A DNA stretch of 64,000 nucleotides from Salinivenus lutea (GTDB lineage Bacteria > Bacteroidota > Rhodothermia > Rhodothermales > Salinibacteraceae), in contig NCRC01000001.1 in NCBI GenBank assembly GCA_002894685.1, positions 1-64,000 of the forward strand. The letters run 5' to 3'. The position numbers were made by a program, and so were the translations under genes. Positions within the stretch are counted from its first letter, which is position 1. Every line of letters starts with the position of its first letter. Below the pieces are notes generated by a model that did not search any database, had not been told where the DNA came from, and saw nothing but the letters and a program-made list of their open reading frames with translations. Positions 18,363 through 27,420 of this stretch are shown in pieces.

Positions 18363-19672
18363 TGGATGCGCTCCAGGACCGTGCGCTGGGCCTGAAGGGT
18401 CGCCTCCAGGGCCTCCTCGTCGTGCTTGGTGCCGAAGAAAATCGCCTCGAACTGCGACGGCGGCAGGTAGATGCCTTTCTCCAGCATGCCGTGAAAGTAG
18501 GCGGCGTACCGGTCCGTGTCGGTCGTCTGTGCCGACTCCTGATCGAACACCGGCTGGTCAGTGAAGAAGAGGCTCATCATGGCCCCCACTCGGTTAATCG
18601 TGTAGTCGAGCCCAAGGGCCTCAAGGTTCTGTCGCATACCGGATTCGAGGGCTGCCCCAAACTCTTCAAGGTCGGGGTACACCTCGTCCTTCTCCTCCGC
18701 AATCTTGGACAGCGTAGCGTGGCCGGCGCGCATGGCCAGGGGGTTTCCGCTGAGGGTTCCGGCCTGATACACCGGCCCCGTCGGCGCCACGTAGTCCATG
18801 ATCTCTTTGCGTCCGCCGTACGCCCCGACTGGCAGGCCGCCGCCAATGATCTTGCCGAGGCACGTGAGGTCGGGGGTCACGCCGAAGCGTTCCTGCGCGC
18901 CCCCCGGCGCCACGCGGAAGCCCGTCATGACCTCGTCGAAGATCAGCACGATGTCGTGGAGGTCGCAGAGTTCGCGCAGGCCTTCCAGAAACCCAGGCTC
19001 CGGGGGAATGCACCCCATGTTGCCCGCGATGGGCTCGACAATGATGCACGCGACCTCGTCTGCGTGCGCCTCGACGAGGCGCTGCACGTGATCGATGTCG
19101 TTGTAGGGCGCGAGCAGGGTGTCCTTCGCGTTGCCCTCCGTCACGCCCGGCGAGTCGGGTTTGCCAAGCGTCATCGGGCCGCTCCCCGCCGCGATCAGGA
19201 AGAAGTCGCCGTGGCCGTGGTAGTTGCCCTCGAACTTGATCACCTTGTCGCGCCCCGTGTAGCCCCGCGCCAGCCGCGCGGCACTCATGGTGGCTTCGGT
19301 GCCGGAGTTGACCATGCGCACCTTGTCGACCGACGGCACGAGGTCGCAGACCAACTCTGCCACGTCGATTTCAATCTCGGTGGGCGCTCCGAACGAGGTA
19401 GAAGCCTCGGCCTGCTCCTGGACGGCCCCGACCACGTCCGGGTGGGCGTGGCCGAAAATCATGGGCCCCCACGAGCCGACATAGTCGAGGTACCGATGCC
19501 CGTCGGCATCCTCCATGTACGCCCCCTCGGCCCGCTCGATGAAGAGGGGCGTGCCGCCCACGCTGTCGAAGGCACGGGCCGGGGAGTTTACGCCGCCGGG
19601 GATGCAGTGCTGGGCGCGCTCGTAGAGCCGTTTGCTTTGCTTCAAATCCAGCGCAGACGGAGCAACTTCCAT
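18359..19672 (-). CDS. hemL: Glutamate-1-semialdehyde 2,1-aminomutase
   Basis: 437 residues, a PLP enzyme that makes 5-aminolevulinate in the C5 route to heme. The N-terminal PGGVNSPARAFDSVGG, the PLP-Lys region CLGKIIGGGLPVGAYGG and GTLSGNPLAM are hallmark HemL sequences. The ATG at 19672 is chosen because the conserved domain starts about 10 residues later and the leader before it is pyrimidine-rich. It lies downstream of a methyltransferase, hemH and hemF on the same strand, forming a heme block. The length matches the family. Confidence 0.96.
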   Translation of the reverse strand: MEVAPSALDLKQSKRLYERAQHCIPGGVNSPARAFDSVGGTPLFIERAEGAYMEDADGHRYLDYVGSWGPMIFGHAHPDVVGAVQEQAEASTSFGAPTEIEIDVAELVCDLVPSVDKVRMVNSGTEATMSAARLARGYTGRDKVIKFEGNYHGHGDFFLIAAGSGPMTLGKPDSPGVTEGNAKDTLLAPYNDIDHVQRLVEAHADEVACIIVEPIAGNMGCIPPEPGFLEGLRELCDLHDIVLIFDEVMTGFRVAPGGAQERFGVTPDLTCLGKIIGGGLPVGAYGGRKEIMDYVAPTGPVYQAGTLSGNPLAMRAGHATLSKIAEEKDEVYPDLEEFGAALESGMRQNLEALGLDYTINRVGAMMSLFFTDQPVFDQESAQTTDTDRYAAYFHGMLEKGIYLPPSQFEAIFFGTKHDEEALEATLQAQRTVLERIH

Positions 19673-19776
19673 GGAGTGCGTGGCTTTTTGCGAGTGTATC
19701 GTGAGGTCGTGCTGTACGCCCGCCGCGGCGCCGATGGTCCCTCTGCAGGCCCGCTGCGCCATCCGTAACGACCCCG

Positions 19777-20358
19777 TTAGGCTGGCGTCTTCGGGTCGAC
19801 GCGGCGATAGAGGGCGCGGAGCCGAGGGGGCTGCGTGTCGTCGATCCGGGTGGGGGTGCTCGCGACCTCCAGCCCCGCCGCCTCCCGGCAGCGCTCCAAC
19901 TGATCCTCGGTCACCACAAGCCCCGCCGGCCGCTCCGCGTTGCTACCGGGCTCCGTCGTGGGCACCGTCACGAAAAGCCACCCTCCCGGCGACAGCAGGT
20001 CGTGGGCGGCGTGGAAGAGGGTGGTGAGCTCGTCGAGGGACGAGGCGTAGCGCTCTCCCCGATCTGCCACAACCCAGTCGAACGACTCGTCGATCGAGGC
20101 CACCGCCCCAAGCGGACGCGCCTGGACGCAGGTCTCAGCCGTGTCGTCCCCCACCAGCGAGCGGATGGCGTCCCGCGTCGCCTCGACCGCCGTCGGCTCG
20201 GGATCGCAGGCGTGCACCGGAAACCCCAGTCGGAGCAGCGGTTCGGTGTGGCGTCCCTCCCCGCAGCCCAGGTCCAGGACCGAGCTGGACACGGGCACGG
20301 ACGCCAGGGTGCGAAGTAGGTGGTCGGAAGGCGACAACGGATCGGCGGGGGTGGTCAT
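19777..20358 (-). CDS. SAM-dependent methyltransferase, class I
   Basis: 193 residues. The SAM-binding motif VLDLGCGEGRHTEPLL (about residues 28-43) is followed by the acidic strand end HACDPEP and by LLSPGGWLFVTVP, the usual Rossmann-fold methyltransferase layout. No domain tells the substrate. It sits between hemH (48 bp upstream) and hemL (104 bp downstream), so it may be co-transcribed with heme genes, but the family does not include a known heme-pathway enzyme. A TTG at 20382 could extend it by eight residues; the ATG at 20358 has the C/T-rich leader typical of this window. Confidence 0.75.
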   Translation of the reverse strand: MTTPADPLSPSDHLLRTLASVPVSSSVLDLGCGEGRHTEPLLRLGFPVHACDPEPTAVEATRDAIRSLVGDDTAETCVQARPLGAVASIDESFDWVVADRGERYASSLDELTTLFHAAHDLLSPGGWLFVTVPTTEPGSNAERPAGLVVTEDQLERCREAAGLEVASTPTRIDDTQPPRLRALYRRVDPKTPA

Positions 20359-20406
20359 GAAGACGCGGGACGTGGGGAGCAAGCGGTGCCTCGGCGAGCG
20401 GACGTT

Positions 20407-21720
20407 TCAGGACGGGGTCGGTGGGGACGACGCCGACTCGTCGCTCTGGGGCGTCGCCTGCGGGGACGCCTCCGGCGCCCCCGCCCATCGGCGCGGGCGG
20501 AGGTCGTGGGTCACATCGGGGCACCCCGGCAGGTGGCCCTCCACGTGCAGCCGGGGGGCGTCGTCGGGCGACAGCAGCTCGTACTGTTGCGACGCCCCAT
20601 CGCCGCCCACCCGGAGCTGGTTCACGTCGACCGGGAGCCGCAACTGCGACGCGACGGCTTCCCCGATCGCTTCGATCAAGAGGGGGTGCGTGTTCAGCCC
20701 CGAGGCCACCTCAAAGCGCTCGATCCCGAGCGATCGGGCCCGGGAGCGCATCTTGATGTCGAGCGCATAGCGATTCTCCACGTTGTCCGTAATCAACGAC
20801 ACCGGAACGACGAGCACGGGCCCGCCCCCGTCCGCGGCGATCGTCTCCAGCACATTGGGCGTGGAGGGAGCGAGCGACGCCCCCCAGCCCTCGGTTTCGC
20901 GGAAGGCGATGCGGAACGGCCGATCGTGCCCTCGATGCCGCATGATCTCTTCCACCGTGGCCTGCACGTGGTAGCAGAACGGGTCGCGTCCGTCCTGATT
21001 CTCGTGGCGGGACGCCCCGTGTGCGCTAAATAGCAACTGCACCTCCCCCCGCCGATCGCGACGGAACCGCTGCAGCCCCTCGTCGATGCGCTCGGACAGG
21101 GCTTGGATGTACTTCGGGTTGGCCGCAAACTCGGTCACCGAGGTCGTCGGCCACGACGTTTCCGGGTCCTGCGCGGCCACGGCCTTCCAGTACGCGAGCA
21201 CCGTTCCGCTGGTGTCCTGCGCGTACTGCGGGTACAACGGCACCAGGACGACCTTGTCGACCTCGTCCGCCCGCAATTGGGCCCAGGCGTCTTCACTGAA
21301 CGGCGGACCGTAGCGCATGCCCACGTACACGCGAAACTCGGTGCCCGTCGGGGATCCGTACTGCCCCCGGAGGTGGCGCTGCAGGCTTTCGGCCTGCTCC
21401 TGCGCGAGCCGGATGGTGGGCGTGCCGCCCCCGATGAGCTCGTACTCGGAGCGTACCTGGGAGGCCCGGTACCGCGCGAGGGCCGTGCTCAGCCAGTGCC
21501 GGAGCCGCCCCTCGACCGGCAGGTCAACACGGATGGGGTCCATGTAGAGGTTGTAGAGAAACGACTCCACGTCGTCCAGCGTCTCGGGGCCGCCCGCTCC
21601 CAGGAGCACCACCCCCACCCGATCGCCCTCGTCCACCCGAAGGGGCGTGGAGGGGTAGTAGCTGCCTCGACAGACTCGCTCATCGAACCCGTACAGGCGT
21701 TCAAAGGCGAGGGGCGTCAT
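20407..21720 (-). CDS. hemH: Ferrochelatase
   Basis: 437 residues. It inserts Fe(II) into protoporphyrin IX (or coproporphyrin III) as a late step of heme synthesis. It begins with the family segment VGVVLLGAGGPETLDDVESFL (split here by a longer N-terminus of about 35 residues). The active-site His lies in LLFSAHGASRH, and the acidic residue in LITDNVENRYALDI matches the conserved Glu region. It is longer than the usual 310-370 residues because of the N-terminal extension and an Asp/Glu/Pro-rich C-terminus. It is followed by a methyltransferase and hemL, and preceded by hemF. Confidence 0.92.
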   Translation of the reverse strand: MTPLAFERLYGFDERVCRGSYYPSTPLRVDEGDRVGVVLLGAGGPETLDDVESFLYNLYMDPIRVDLPVEGRLRHWLSTALARYRASQVRSEYELIGGGTPTIRLAQEQAESLQRHLRGQYGSPTGTEFRVYVGMRYGPPFSEDAWAQLRADEVDKVVLVPLYPQYAQDTSGTVLAYWKAVAAQDPETSWPTTSVTEFAANPKYIQALSERIDEGLQRFRRDRRGEVQLLFSAHGASRHENQDGRDPFCYHVQATVEEIMRHRGHDRPFRIAFRETEGWGASLAPSTPNVLETIAADGGGPVLVVPVSLITDNVENRYALDIKMRSRARSLGIERFEVASGLNTHPLLIEAIGEAVASQLRLPVDVNQLRVGGDGASQQYELLSPDDAPRLHVEGHLPGCPDVTHDLRPRRWAGAPEASPQATPQSDESASSPPTPS

Positions 21721-21837
21721 AAACGGTTGGGCTGGCCGAGGGAATCTCTTCGGAGAGAGGGTCGAATACCTTATGCGATCGGGTTGATTTTGCGGTTCCT
21801 CCCCGGGGTTGAACTTTCCCCAAAAGAGGCGATCCGC

Positions 21838-22824
21838 CTACTCCGTCCCGTCGGGCACGTCCGCGGGGGTGAGGTCGAGCCAGGGGCGGGGCTGAAAGTA
21901 CCACTCCGCCTTCGCCTCGGCCGAGCCCGCGGCGGGCTGGTGGTCGTAGCGCCAGGTGACGTGAGGGGGCAGGCTCATCAGAATGCTTTCGGTTCGCCCG
22001 CCGGTCTCCAGCCCAAACTTCGTCCCGCGGTCGTACACAAGGTTGAACTCCACGTACCGCCCGCGGCGCAACAGCTGATACGCCCGCTCCTCCTCGGTCC
22101 AGTCCTCTTCCATGCGCCGCTTTACAATGGGCAAATAGGAGCGCAGAAAGGCGCGCCCGGCCTCGCGGCTGAAGAAGAAGGTGCCCTCGGGATCGTCGCG
22201 CAGGTAGTCGTAGAAGATGCCGCCGACGCCGCGCGCCTCCTCACGGTGCGCGACGTAAAAATAGTCGTCACACTCGTCCTTGAATCCCTCGTAGTCGGCC
22301 ACCCCGGCGTGGTCGTCGCAGACGTCCTTCCAGGTCCGGTGAAAGTGCTGCACGTCCTCCAGGCGCGGGTAGTAGGGCGTAAGGTCGGCGCCGCCGCCAA
22401 ACCACTCGTCCTCAGGATCCATCAGGTTCTCCCCCAGCGCAAAATAGCGGAAGTTGGCGTGGACCGTGGGCACGTGCGGCGATCGCGGGTGTAGCACCAG
22501 CGAAAGCCCCGTGGCGAAAAAGGGCTTGGCGTCGACCTCGAAGGCCTCAGCCATCCGATCGGGCAACGGGCCGTGGACCGCCGAGGTGTTTACGCCGCCC
22601 TTCTCGAAGACGTCGCCCCCCTCAATGACCGCGGTGATCCCGCCGCCTCCTTCCTCCCGGTCCCAGCGGTCTACCCGGAAGGACGCCTCGTCGTCGAGCG
22701 CATCGAGGCGCTTCGTAATTCGGATCTGGAGGGCCTCGACGAACCGCTGCATCCGATGGGCCAGCGGCATATCGTCACGGGGGTTCTTGCGAAGGGTCTC
22801 AACCCGATCGAAGTCATCAGCCAT
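21838..22824 (-). CDS. hemF: Aerobic coproporphyrinogen III oxidase
   Basis: 328 residues. HemF uses oxygen to convert coproporphyrinogen III to protoporphyrinogen IX, so this organism makes heme aerobically. Family motifs are GGGITAVIEGGDVFEKGGVN, HPRSPHVPTVHANFRYF, EWFGGGADLTPYYP and GRYVEFNLVYDRGTKFGL. The frame extends far upstream, but HemF similarity starts near the ATG at 22824. hemH follows after 117 bp on the same strand. Length is normal. Confidence 0.96.
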   Translation of the reverse strand: MADDFDRVETLRKNPRDDMPLAHRMQRFVEALQIRITKRLDALDDEASFRVDRWDREEGGGGITAVIEGGDVFEKGGVNTSAVHGPLPDRMAEAFEVDAKPFFATGLSLVLHPRSPHVPTVHANFRYFALGENLMDPEDEWFGGGADLTPYYPRLEDVQHFHRTWKDVCDDHAGVADYEGFKDECDDYFYVAHREEARGVGGIFYDYLRDDPEGTFFFSREAGRAFLRSYLPIVKRRMEEDWTEEERAYQLLRRGRYVEFNLVYDRGTKFGLETGGRTESILMSLPPHVTWRYDHQPAAGSAEAKAEWYFQPRPWLDLTPADVPDGTE

Positions 22825-22918
22825 GCCGGGACGGAGGGATAAAGGGCGGATTGTTGCAGGGCCCTCCAACCGCCTCTGCCATGGGGCGTTCGCCGACAAC
22901 TTCCGGGTCCCGGCATTT

Positions 22919-23632
22919 TCATTCGGGCTCCGTGGGCGCGTCGGGCCGGGCCTGGGCCAGGAGGCGCTCAATGGCCTTCTGCATCTCCCCCGAGAGGAGC
23001 GGACGCCAGGTGGCCGGGGGGAAGGCCGTGAAGGTGACCCGACGATTCCGCCCTGGATGGTCCAGGCGCAGGAGGGTGTGGTGGAGCACAATTCCGTCGC
23101 GGGGGGTCTCTGCCCCGTACCGCGTGTCGCCGACCACGGGGTGGCCCCGATCCGCCGCCTGCAGTCGGATCTGGTGGGGGCGACCGGTCTCCAGCCGAAT
23201 CTGGAGAAGCGTGTGCTCGTCGGTGCGGGCGAGGGCCTGCCACTGGAGCCGCGCTCGCTTGCCGTTGGAATTGTCCGGAGGGACGAGGGTGGGGGTTCGC
23301 CCCGGCTTGGCGATGTAGTCTGTCCACGTGCCGATGCCCCGGAGCGCCCCCTCCACAAGCGCGAGGTACTGTTTGGAGATCGTGCGCTCGCGGAACTGGG
23401 CGCTCAATGCCCGCGCCGCCTCCGACGACCGGGCCAGCACCATGAGTCCGGAGGTCGGACGGTCGAGGCGGTGGACGAGGCCAACAAACGGGTCCGGCGC
23501 CCCGGACGCCTCCCGCATGCGCTCCGTTGCCAGCGTCAGCACGTCCAGATCGCCCGTGTGGTCGGGCTGCGCCAGCAGCCCGGCCGGCTTCTGGACCACG
23601 AGCAGTGCATCATCGAGGTGGAGAATCTTCAT
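22919..23632 (-). CDS. RluA-family pseudouridine synthase
   Basis: 237 residues. The catalytic motif VHRLDRPTSGLMVLARS contains the Asp that attacks the uridine. KQYLALVEG and the C-terminal LETGRPHQIRLQ are the other RluA signatures. There is no N-terminal S4 domain, so it is a short member like RluC/D relatives without S4 or TruC. The RNA target cannot be assigned from sequence. The ATG at 23632 directly precedes the KILHLDDALLVVQKPAGL domain start. It is divergent from the secreted protein gene at 23786 and lies upstream of hemF on the same strand. Confidence 0.9.
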   Translation of the reverse strand: MKILHLDDALLVVQKPAGLLAQPDHTGDLDVLTLATERMREASGAPDPFVGLVHRLDRPTSGLMVLARSSEAARALSAQFRERTISKQYLALVEGALRGIGTWTDYIAKPGRTPTLVPPDNSNGKRARLQWQALARTDEHTLLQIRLETGRPHQIRLQAADRGHPVVGDTRYGAETPRDGIVLHHTLLRLDHPGRNRRVTFTAFPPATWRPLLSGEMQKAIERLLAQARPDAPTEPE

Positions 23633-23785
23633 CGGCACAGCGGCATTCAGCGTCGGCAACGCACCGTCGTGCACGGGAAAAAGCGCCTGTCCGTGCGCGC
23701 GGTTCTTGACGAATTCCACAACGAATGGGACCTTGGGCCGTTCGCTACTCTCGGTGTTTTTTCTTCTACAACCCTCCTTCTCTCC

Positions 23786-24352
23786 ATGTCCCGCTCTCTC
23801 GGTTTTGTGCTCCTCTCCACCGTCCTCCTCATCGGGTGGTCTCCGCAGGCCGCCTCTGCTCAGGCAGAGGGAACCGGGGTGGGGGTGTCGCTCGGCACCA
23901 CCAACAGCTCGGCGGCCGTGACCCAGCATCCGGTTGGGTTCGCCGCAAAGACGTGGCTTTCGGACCGCCAGGCCGTCGCGGGCATGACGTCCTTCTACAT
24001 CGGCGGCACGCAGACTCAGGGCGGAACGCAATCGCAACAAGCCGCCGACCCGTCGTACTGGCTGCTCCAGGGAGACTATCTCTTCCACAACTTCAACGAG
24101 TTGGAGGTCGACGAGGGCTTCCTCGCGCTGTACGTCGGCGCCGGGGCCCAGGTCACCATCCTGGAGGATACGGACAATCAGTTCGCCCTGCGGGTGCCCG
24201 TGGGCGCCGATTACATGCTCGGCTCGGCGCCGGTCGACATTTTCGTGGAGGTGGCCCCCACCCTGAACGTCACCGACCCGGCCGGCTTCCGCTTCGATGG
24301 GGCGATCGGCTTCCGCTACTTCTTCTCGGCGGCCGGGGGATCGTCCGAGTAG
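23786..24352 (+). CDS. Secreted outer-membrane-like protein, unknown function
   Basis: 188 residues. The N-terminus is a clear signal peptide (SLGFVLLSTVLLIGWSPQ, cleavage probably after ASA at about residue 25). The rest alternates polar and hydrophobic residues and ends with DGAIGFRYFF, suggesting a small outer-membrane beta-barrel. I recognise no specific family. The start follows the pyrimidine-rich leader typical of this window. An SpmA-like gene follows after 82 bp on the same strand, but nothing indicates a functional link. Confidence 0.7.
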   Translation: MSRSLGFVLLSTVLLIGWSPQAASAQAEGTGVGVSLGTTNSSAAVTQHPVGFAAKTWLSDRQAVAGMTSFYIGGTQTQGGTQSQQAADPSYWLLQGDYLFHNFNELEVDEGFLALYVGAGAQVTILEDTDNQFALRVPVGADYMLGSAPVDIFVEVAPTLNVTDPAGFRFDGAIGFRYFFSAAGGSSE

Positions 24353-24434
24353 CCCCCGCTCGCGGGATTTCGCTTCTGGGGGGCAGTGCCTATGATGAGG
24401 GCGGTTCGTCAGGTTCGAGCAGCCCTCGTGCGTT

Positions 24435-25433
24435 ATGCTTAACTACATTTGGTCCGGGCTGATTATCTTCAGCCTGGTGTTTGCGCTTGCGATCGACTCG
24501 CAGGAGCTCGCCGAGAATCGGTTCCGCAACGACGCGGCCGTTCCCGTCACGGTGGCCTTTCCGGACACGTATGATCCGGAGGCACGCCGGCAACCGATTG
24601 AGATTCGGCTCCCCCCAAGTGAGTACCGGCAGTTCTTCGAGGTCGACGTGTCCCTCGATTCGACCTACGAGGGCACGCTGGTGCAGACGCGGGAGGGGCG
24701 CCAGGTACAGTTTTCGGACGAGGCCTCGCTCCCCGAGCCGCTGGCCACAATCAAGTCGTTCCACGAGAGCGACGAGAACCCCGCCCTGCGCGGCACCTTA
24801 ACGGGCGCCGCCCTTTCCTCCGGCGCGGCACGGGTGACGGGCGGTGTTCAGTTCGAGCCCGTGCGCTTTCGGAAGCTCAACAGTATTGCGCAGGCGGCGC
24901 TCAATTTCGCCGAGACGGCCGCCTCGCTCGCCCTCAGCCTGATTGGGGTGCTCGGACTCATGCTCGGGCTGGTCAAGATTGGCGAGGAGGCCGGGCTCGT
25001 GAACGCCCTGGCTGGGGCGGTGCGCCCCCTCCTCAGCCCCCTGTTCCCGAATGTGCCGGACGACCACCCGGCCCTGGCCAATGTGTCGCTCAACCTCCTG
25101 GCCAATGTGTTTGGTCTGGGCAACGCCGCAACCCCCCTCGGCATCAAGGCCATGGAGGACCTGCAGGACCTGAACCCGTCGGAGGACACCGCCACGGACG
25201 ACATGGTGATGCTGCTGGCGCTCAATACGTCGAGCGTCCAGCTGGTGCCCCCCTCCCTCCTCGTCGCCATCATGGGGCTGCAGATCAACCAGCTCTTCTT
25301 CTCGATTACCCTGGCGACGTTCTTCTCTACCATCGCGGGGATTGTGGGCGCCCTCGTTCTGAGCAAGCTGCCCTGGTTCCGCGCCACGGCGCCCCATCGC
25401 GTACAGAGCGCCGATCCACCCCCCGAGGACTAA
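24435..25433 (+). CDS. SpmA-like nucleoside-recognition (Gate) membrane protein
   Basis: 332 residues. The first membrane segment (MLNYIWSGLIIFSLVFALAI) is followed by a soluble part of about 150 residues and then the Gate-domain region with LIGVLGLMLGLVKIGEEAGL, LNLLANVFGLGNAATPLGIKA and LALNTSSVQLVPPSLL. These match SpmA, the spore maturation protein A family, which is widespread in non-sporing bacteria too. The large soluble insert is not present in Bacillus SpmA. Transport function is inferred from related Gate proteins and is unproven. The stop codon at 25431 is followed at once by SpmB-like coding sequence in the -1 frame. Confidence 0.85.
   Translation: MLNYIWSGLIIFSLVFALAIDSQELAENRFRNDAAVPVTVAFPDTYDPEARRQPIEIRLPPSEYRQFFEVDVSLDSTYEGTLVQTREGRQVQFSDEASLPEPLATIKSFHESDENPALRGTLTGAALSSGAARVTGGVQFEPVRFRKLNSIAQAALNFAETAASLALSLIGVLGLMLGLVKIGEEAGLVNALAGAVRPLLSPLFPNVPDDHPALANVSLNLLANVFGLGNAATPLGIKAMEDLQDLNPSEDTATDDMVMLLALNTSSVQLVPPSLLVAIMGLQINQLFFSITLATFFSTIAGIVGALVLSKLPWFRATAPHRVQSADPPPED
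25419..25424 (+). other. C6 run, candidate frameshift site between SpmA-like and SpmB-like frames
   Basis: Six consecutive C bases lie seven codon-equivalents before the second frame begins to look like SpmB and just before the TAA at 25431. A one-base slip backward here joins the two frames without meeting a stop codon. It may be a sequencing error, a mutation or programmed slippage. Confidence 0.45.
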
Positions 25434-25498
25434 CACTCCCCGCCCTCCTCGTCGGCTTTCCGCTCTACGGCCTGATCAAGGGCGTACGGGTCTACGAG

Positions 25499-25933
25499 GT
25501 GTTCGTGGAGGGGGCGAAGGAGGGATTCGACGTGGCGGTGACGATCATTCCCTACCTCATCGCCATCCTGTTCGCCATCGGGATGTTTCGGGCCTCCGGC
25601 GCCATGGACTTTCTGGTGAACGCGCTCGATCCGGTGCTGGGCGCCATCGGGGTGCCCGCGGAGGTGTTGCCCATGGGGATCGTACGCCCGCTCACGGGCT
25701 CCGGCTCGGCGGGCCTCGTGGCCGACATGATTAACCAGTACGGCGAGGACTCGCTGGTCGTGAAAATGGTGGCCACGATGTTCGGCTCCACCGAGACGAC
25801 CTTCTACGTGATCGCCGTCTACTTCGGGGCCGTCAACATCCGCGACACGCGCCACGCCGTGCCCGCCGGCCTCTTTGCCGATTTCGTGGGCTTTCTGGCC
25901 TCGGTCTACGTGGTGCAGCTGCTGTTCGGTTAA
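25499..25933 (+). CDS. SpmB-like membrane protein (5' end unclear, probably frameshifted from SpmA)
   Basis: From the GTG at 25499 the frame gives 144 residues with SpmB features: FVEGAKEGFDVAVTIIPYLI, FRASGAMDFLVNALDPVLGA, RPLTGSGSAGL and STETTFYVIAVYFGAVNIR. SpmB-like sequence continues upstream in the same frame to about 25433 (LPALLVGFPLYGLIKGVRVYE), but no ATG, GTG or TTG occurs there. The frame is -1 relative to the SpmA-like gene, and a C6 run at 25419-25424 lies just before the SpmA stop codon. A fused SpmA-SpmB protein made or once made by a shift at that run is the simplest reading. The stop codon overlaps the convergent M20 gene in the palindrome TTAA. Confidence 0.8.
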   Translation: MFVEGAKEGFDVAVTIIPYLIAILFAIGMFRASGAMDFLVNALDPVLGAIGVPAEVLPMGIVRPLTGSGSAGLVADMINQYGEDSLVVKMVATMFGSTETTFYVIAVYFGAVNIRDTRHAVPAGLFADFVGFLASVYVVQLLFG

Positions 25934-27420
25934 CGCCCCGCCGCCTGCTCCCCGGGCAGCGCCTCGGCGTTCTGAATCAGACGCATATAGTAGCGCACGA
26001 CGGTTTTGTAGTCATCTACGGCAATTCGCTCGTCGACGCCGTGAATGCGGCCGCGGTCGTCGGGGGTCAGGGTGTAGGGAATGTGCCGGTAGACGTGATC
26101 GGTGGCGTCGGCGTAGTACCGGCTGTCGGTGGCGCCGGGCACCAGGTACGGGGCGACCACGACGGAGTCGGAGGTGACCTGCCGAATGGTGCGTTGCAGC
26201 AGGCGAAACGTCGAGTCCTGTGTTGCCGACACCGCGGTGGGCGGGCTCGTCTGTCCGGCCTCCACCGTCACGGGCAGGTCGCCGATGGCCGACTGGATGT
26301 GCTCCCGCACCCGGTCAATGGAATGGCTCGGAAGAATGCGGTAGTTGATCGTGGCGCGGGCGGAGGTCGGAATTACGTTGTCCTTGACGCCCGCGTCCAG
26401 CCGCGTGGGCACCTGCACCGTCCGGATCGCGGCGCGGGTGGCGGCCTCCTGATTCAGCGCCCACCGGAGGCCCCGGGCGGTGAGCCACCGGTTCGCCAGG
26501 GCCGTCCGCATCGGCAGACTCGTCTCCGGGGCCACGTAGTCGAGCGTCTGTCCCATCACCCCGTCGAGCCGGGCCGGCAGCGGATCGGCCCGCAGGCGCC
26601 CCAGGGCTTCATTTAGGCTCTCAATGCTGGTCTGGGTCGGGGGCGCCGACGAATGCCCCCCGTCGCCCGTGGCCGTAAGCTCCACGCTCAGGTACCCTTT
26701 CTCCGCGATGCCGACCACGGCGAGGGGGCGGTCGAGACCGGGCAGGGCCCCCTCCGTGAGTGCGCCTCCCTCGTCCACCACCAGTGCGGGCGCCGGGCCC
26801 TGATCCAGAATGCGGTCGGCGAGTGCCTTGGCGCCGCGCCGTCCCCCCACCTCCTCGTCGTGCCCGACGGCGATGTGGACGGGCCGGTCGGGGCGCACGC
26901 CCTGCGCCAGGAGCGTAGACACGGCCTCCAGAATCCCGACCGCACTGGACTTGTCATCGAGCGCGCCGCGCCCCCACACGTAGCCGTCGGCCACCGTGCC
27001 GCCGAACGGCGGGTGCGTCCAGGCCGAATCGGACTCGATGGGCACCACATCTACGTGCGCCATCAGGACGACCGGCGCCCGGGTTGGATTCGTCCCGGGC
27101 CACGTGTACAGGCGGCTCAGGCCGTTGACGTGCGTGGTGTCGAGCGTTTCGTGGACCTCCGGAAAGGCCCGCTCCAGGTCGGCGTAGAGGGCGCGGTAGG
27201 CGGCGCTGTCCAGTGCCGACGGGTCCCGCTGCGTGACGGTGGGATGCCGCAGGGCCGAGGCCAATCGGTCCACCGCCCCGGAGTCAACCGCTGCGAGGGC
27301 CGGCTCTCCGGACGCCACCTGCCGGCTGTCGAGACTCAGTGTGCGGACGAGAACGACCCCGACAAGCAGGAGCAACAGCCCTCCCATCCCAAGGGCGCCC
27401 CAGCGAACCATTCGGTACAT
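25930..27420 (-). CDS. M20 family zinc peptidase (membrane-anchored, PM20D1-like)
   Basis: 496 residues. An N-terminal membrane anchor (about residues 5-25, GMGGLLLLLVGVVLVRT) is followed by an M20 dipeptidase/acylase domain. Zinc-site motifs are VLMAHVDVVP, GRGALDDKSSAVG with the bridging Asp, and GHDEEVGGRRGA with the catalytic Glu pair. The lid domain lies around residues 230-370. M20 enzymes with this layout cut dipeptides or N-acyl amino acids; the exact substrate is unknown. The start is either the ATG at 27420 or the one at 27411. Convergent with the SpmB-like gene, with overlapping stop codons. Confidence 0.87.
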   Translation of the reverse strand: MYRMVRWGALGMGGLLLLLVGVVLVRTLSLDSRQVASGEPALAAVDSGAVDRLASALRHPTVTQRDPSALDSAAYRALYADLERAFPEVHETLDTTHVNGLSRLYTWPGTNPTRAPVVLMAHVDVVPIESDSAWTHPPFGGTVADGYVWGRGALDDKSSAVGILEAVSTLLAQGVRPDRPVHIAVGHDEEVGGRRGAKALADRILDQGPAPALVVDEGGALTEGALPGLDRPLAVVGIAEKGYLSVELTATGDGGHSSAPPTQTSIESLNEALGRLRADPLPARLDGVMGQTLDYVAPETSLPMRTALANRWLTARGLRWALNQEAATRAAIRTVQVPTRLDAGVKDNVIPTSARATINYRILPSHSIDRVREHIQSAIGDLPVTVEAGQTSPPTAVSATQDSTFRLLQRTIRQVTSDSVVVAPYLVPGATDSRYYADATDHVYRHIPYTLTPDDRGRIHGVDERIAVDDYKTVVRYYMRLIQNAEALPGEQAAGR

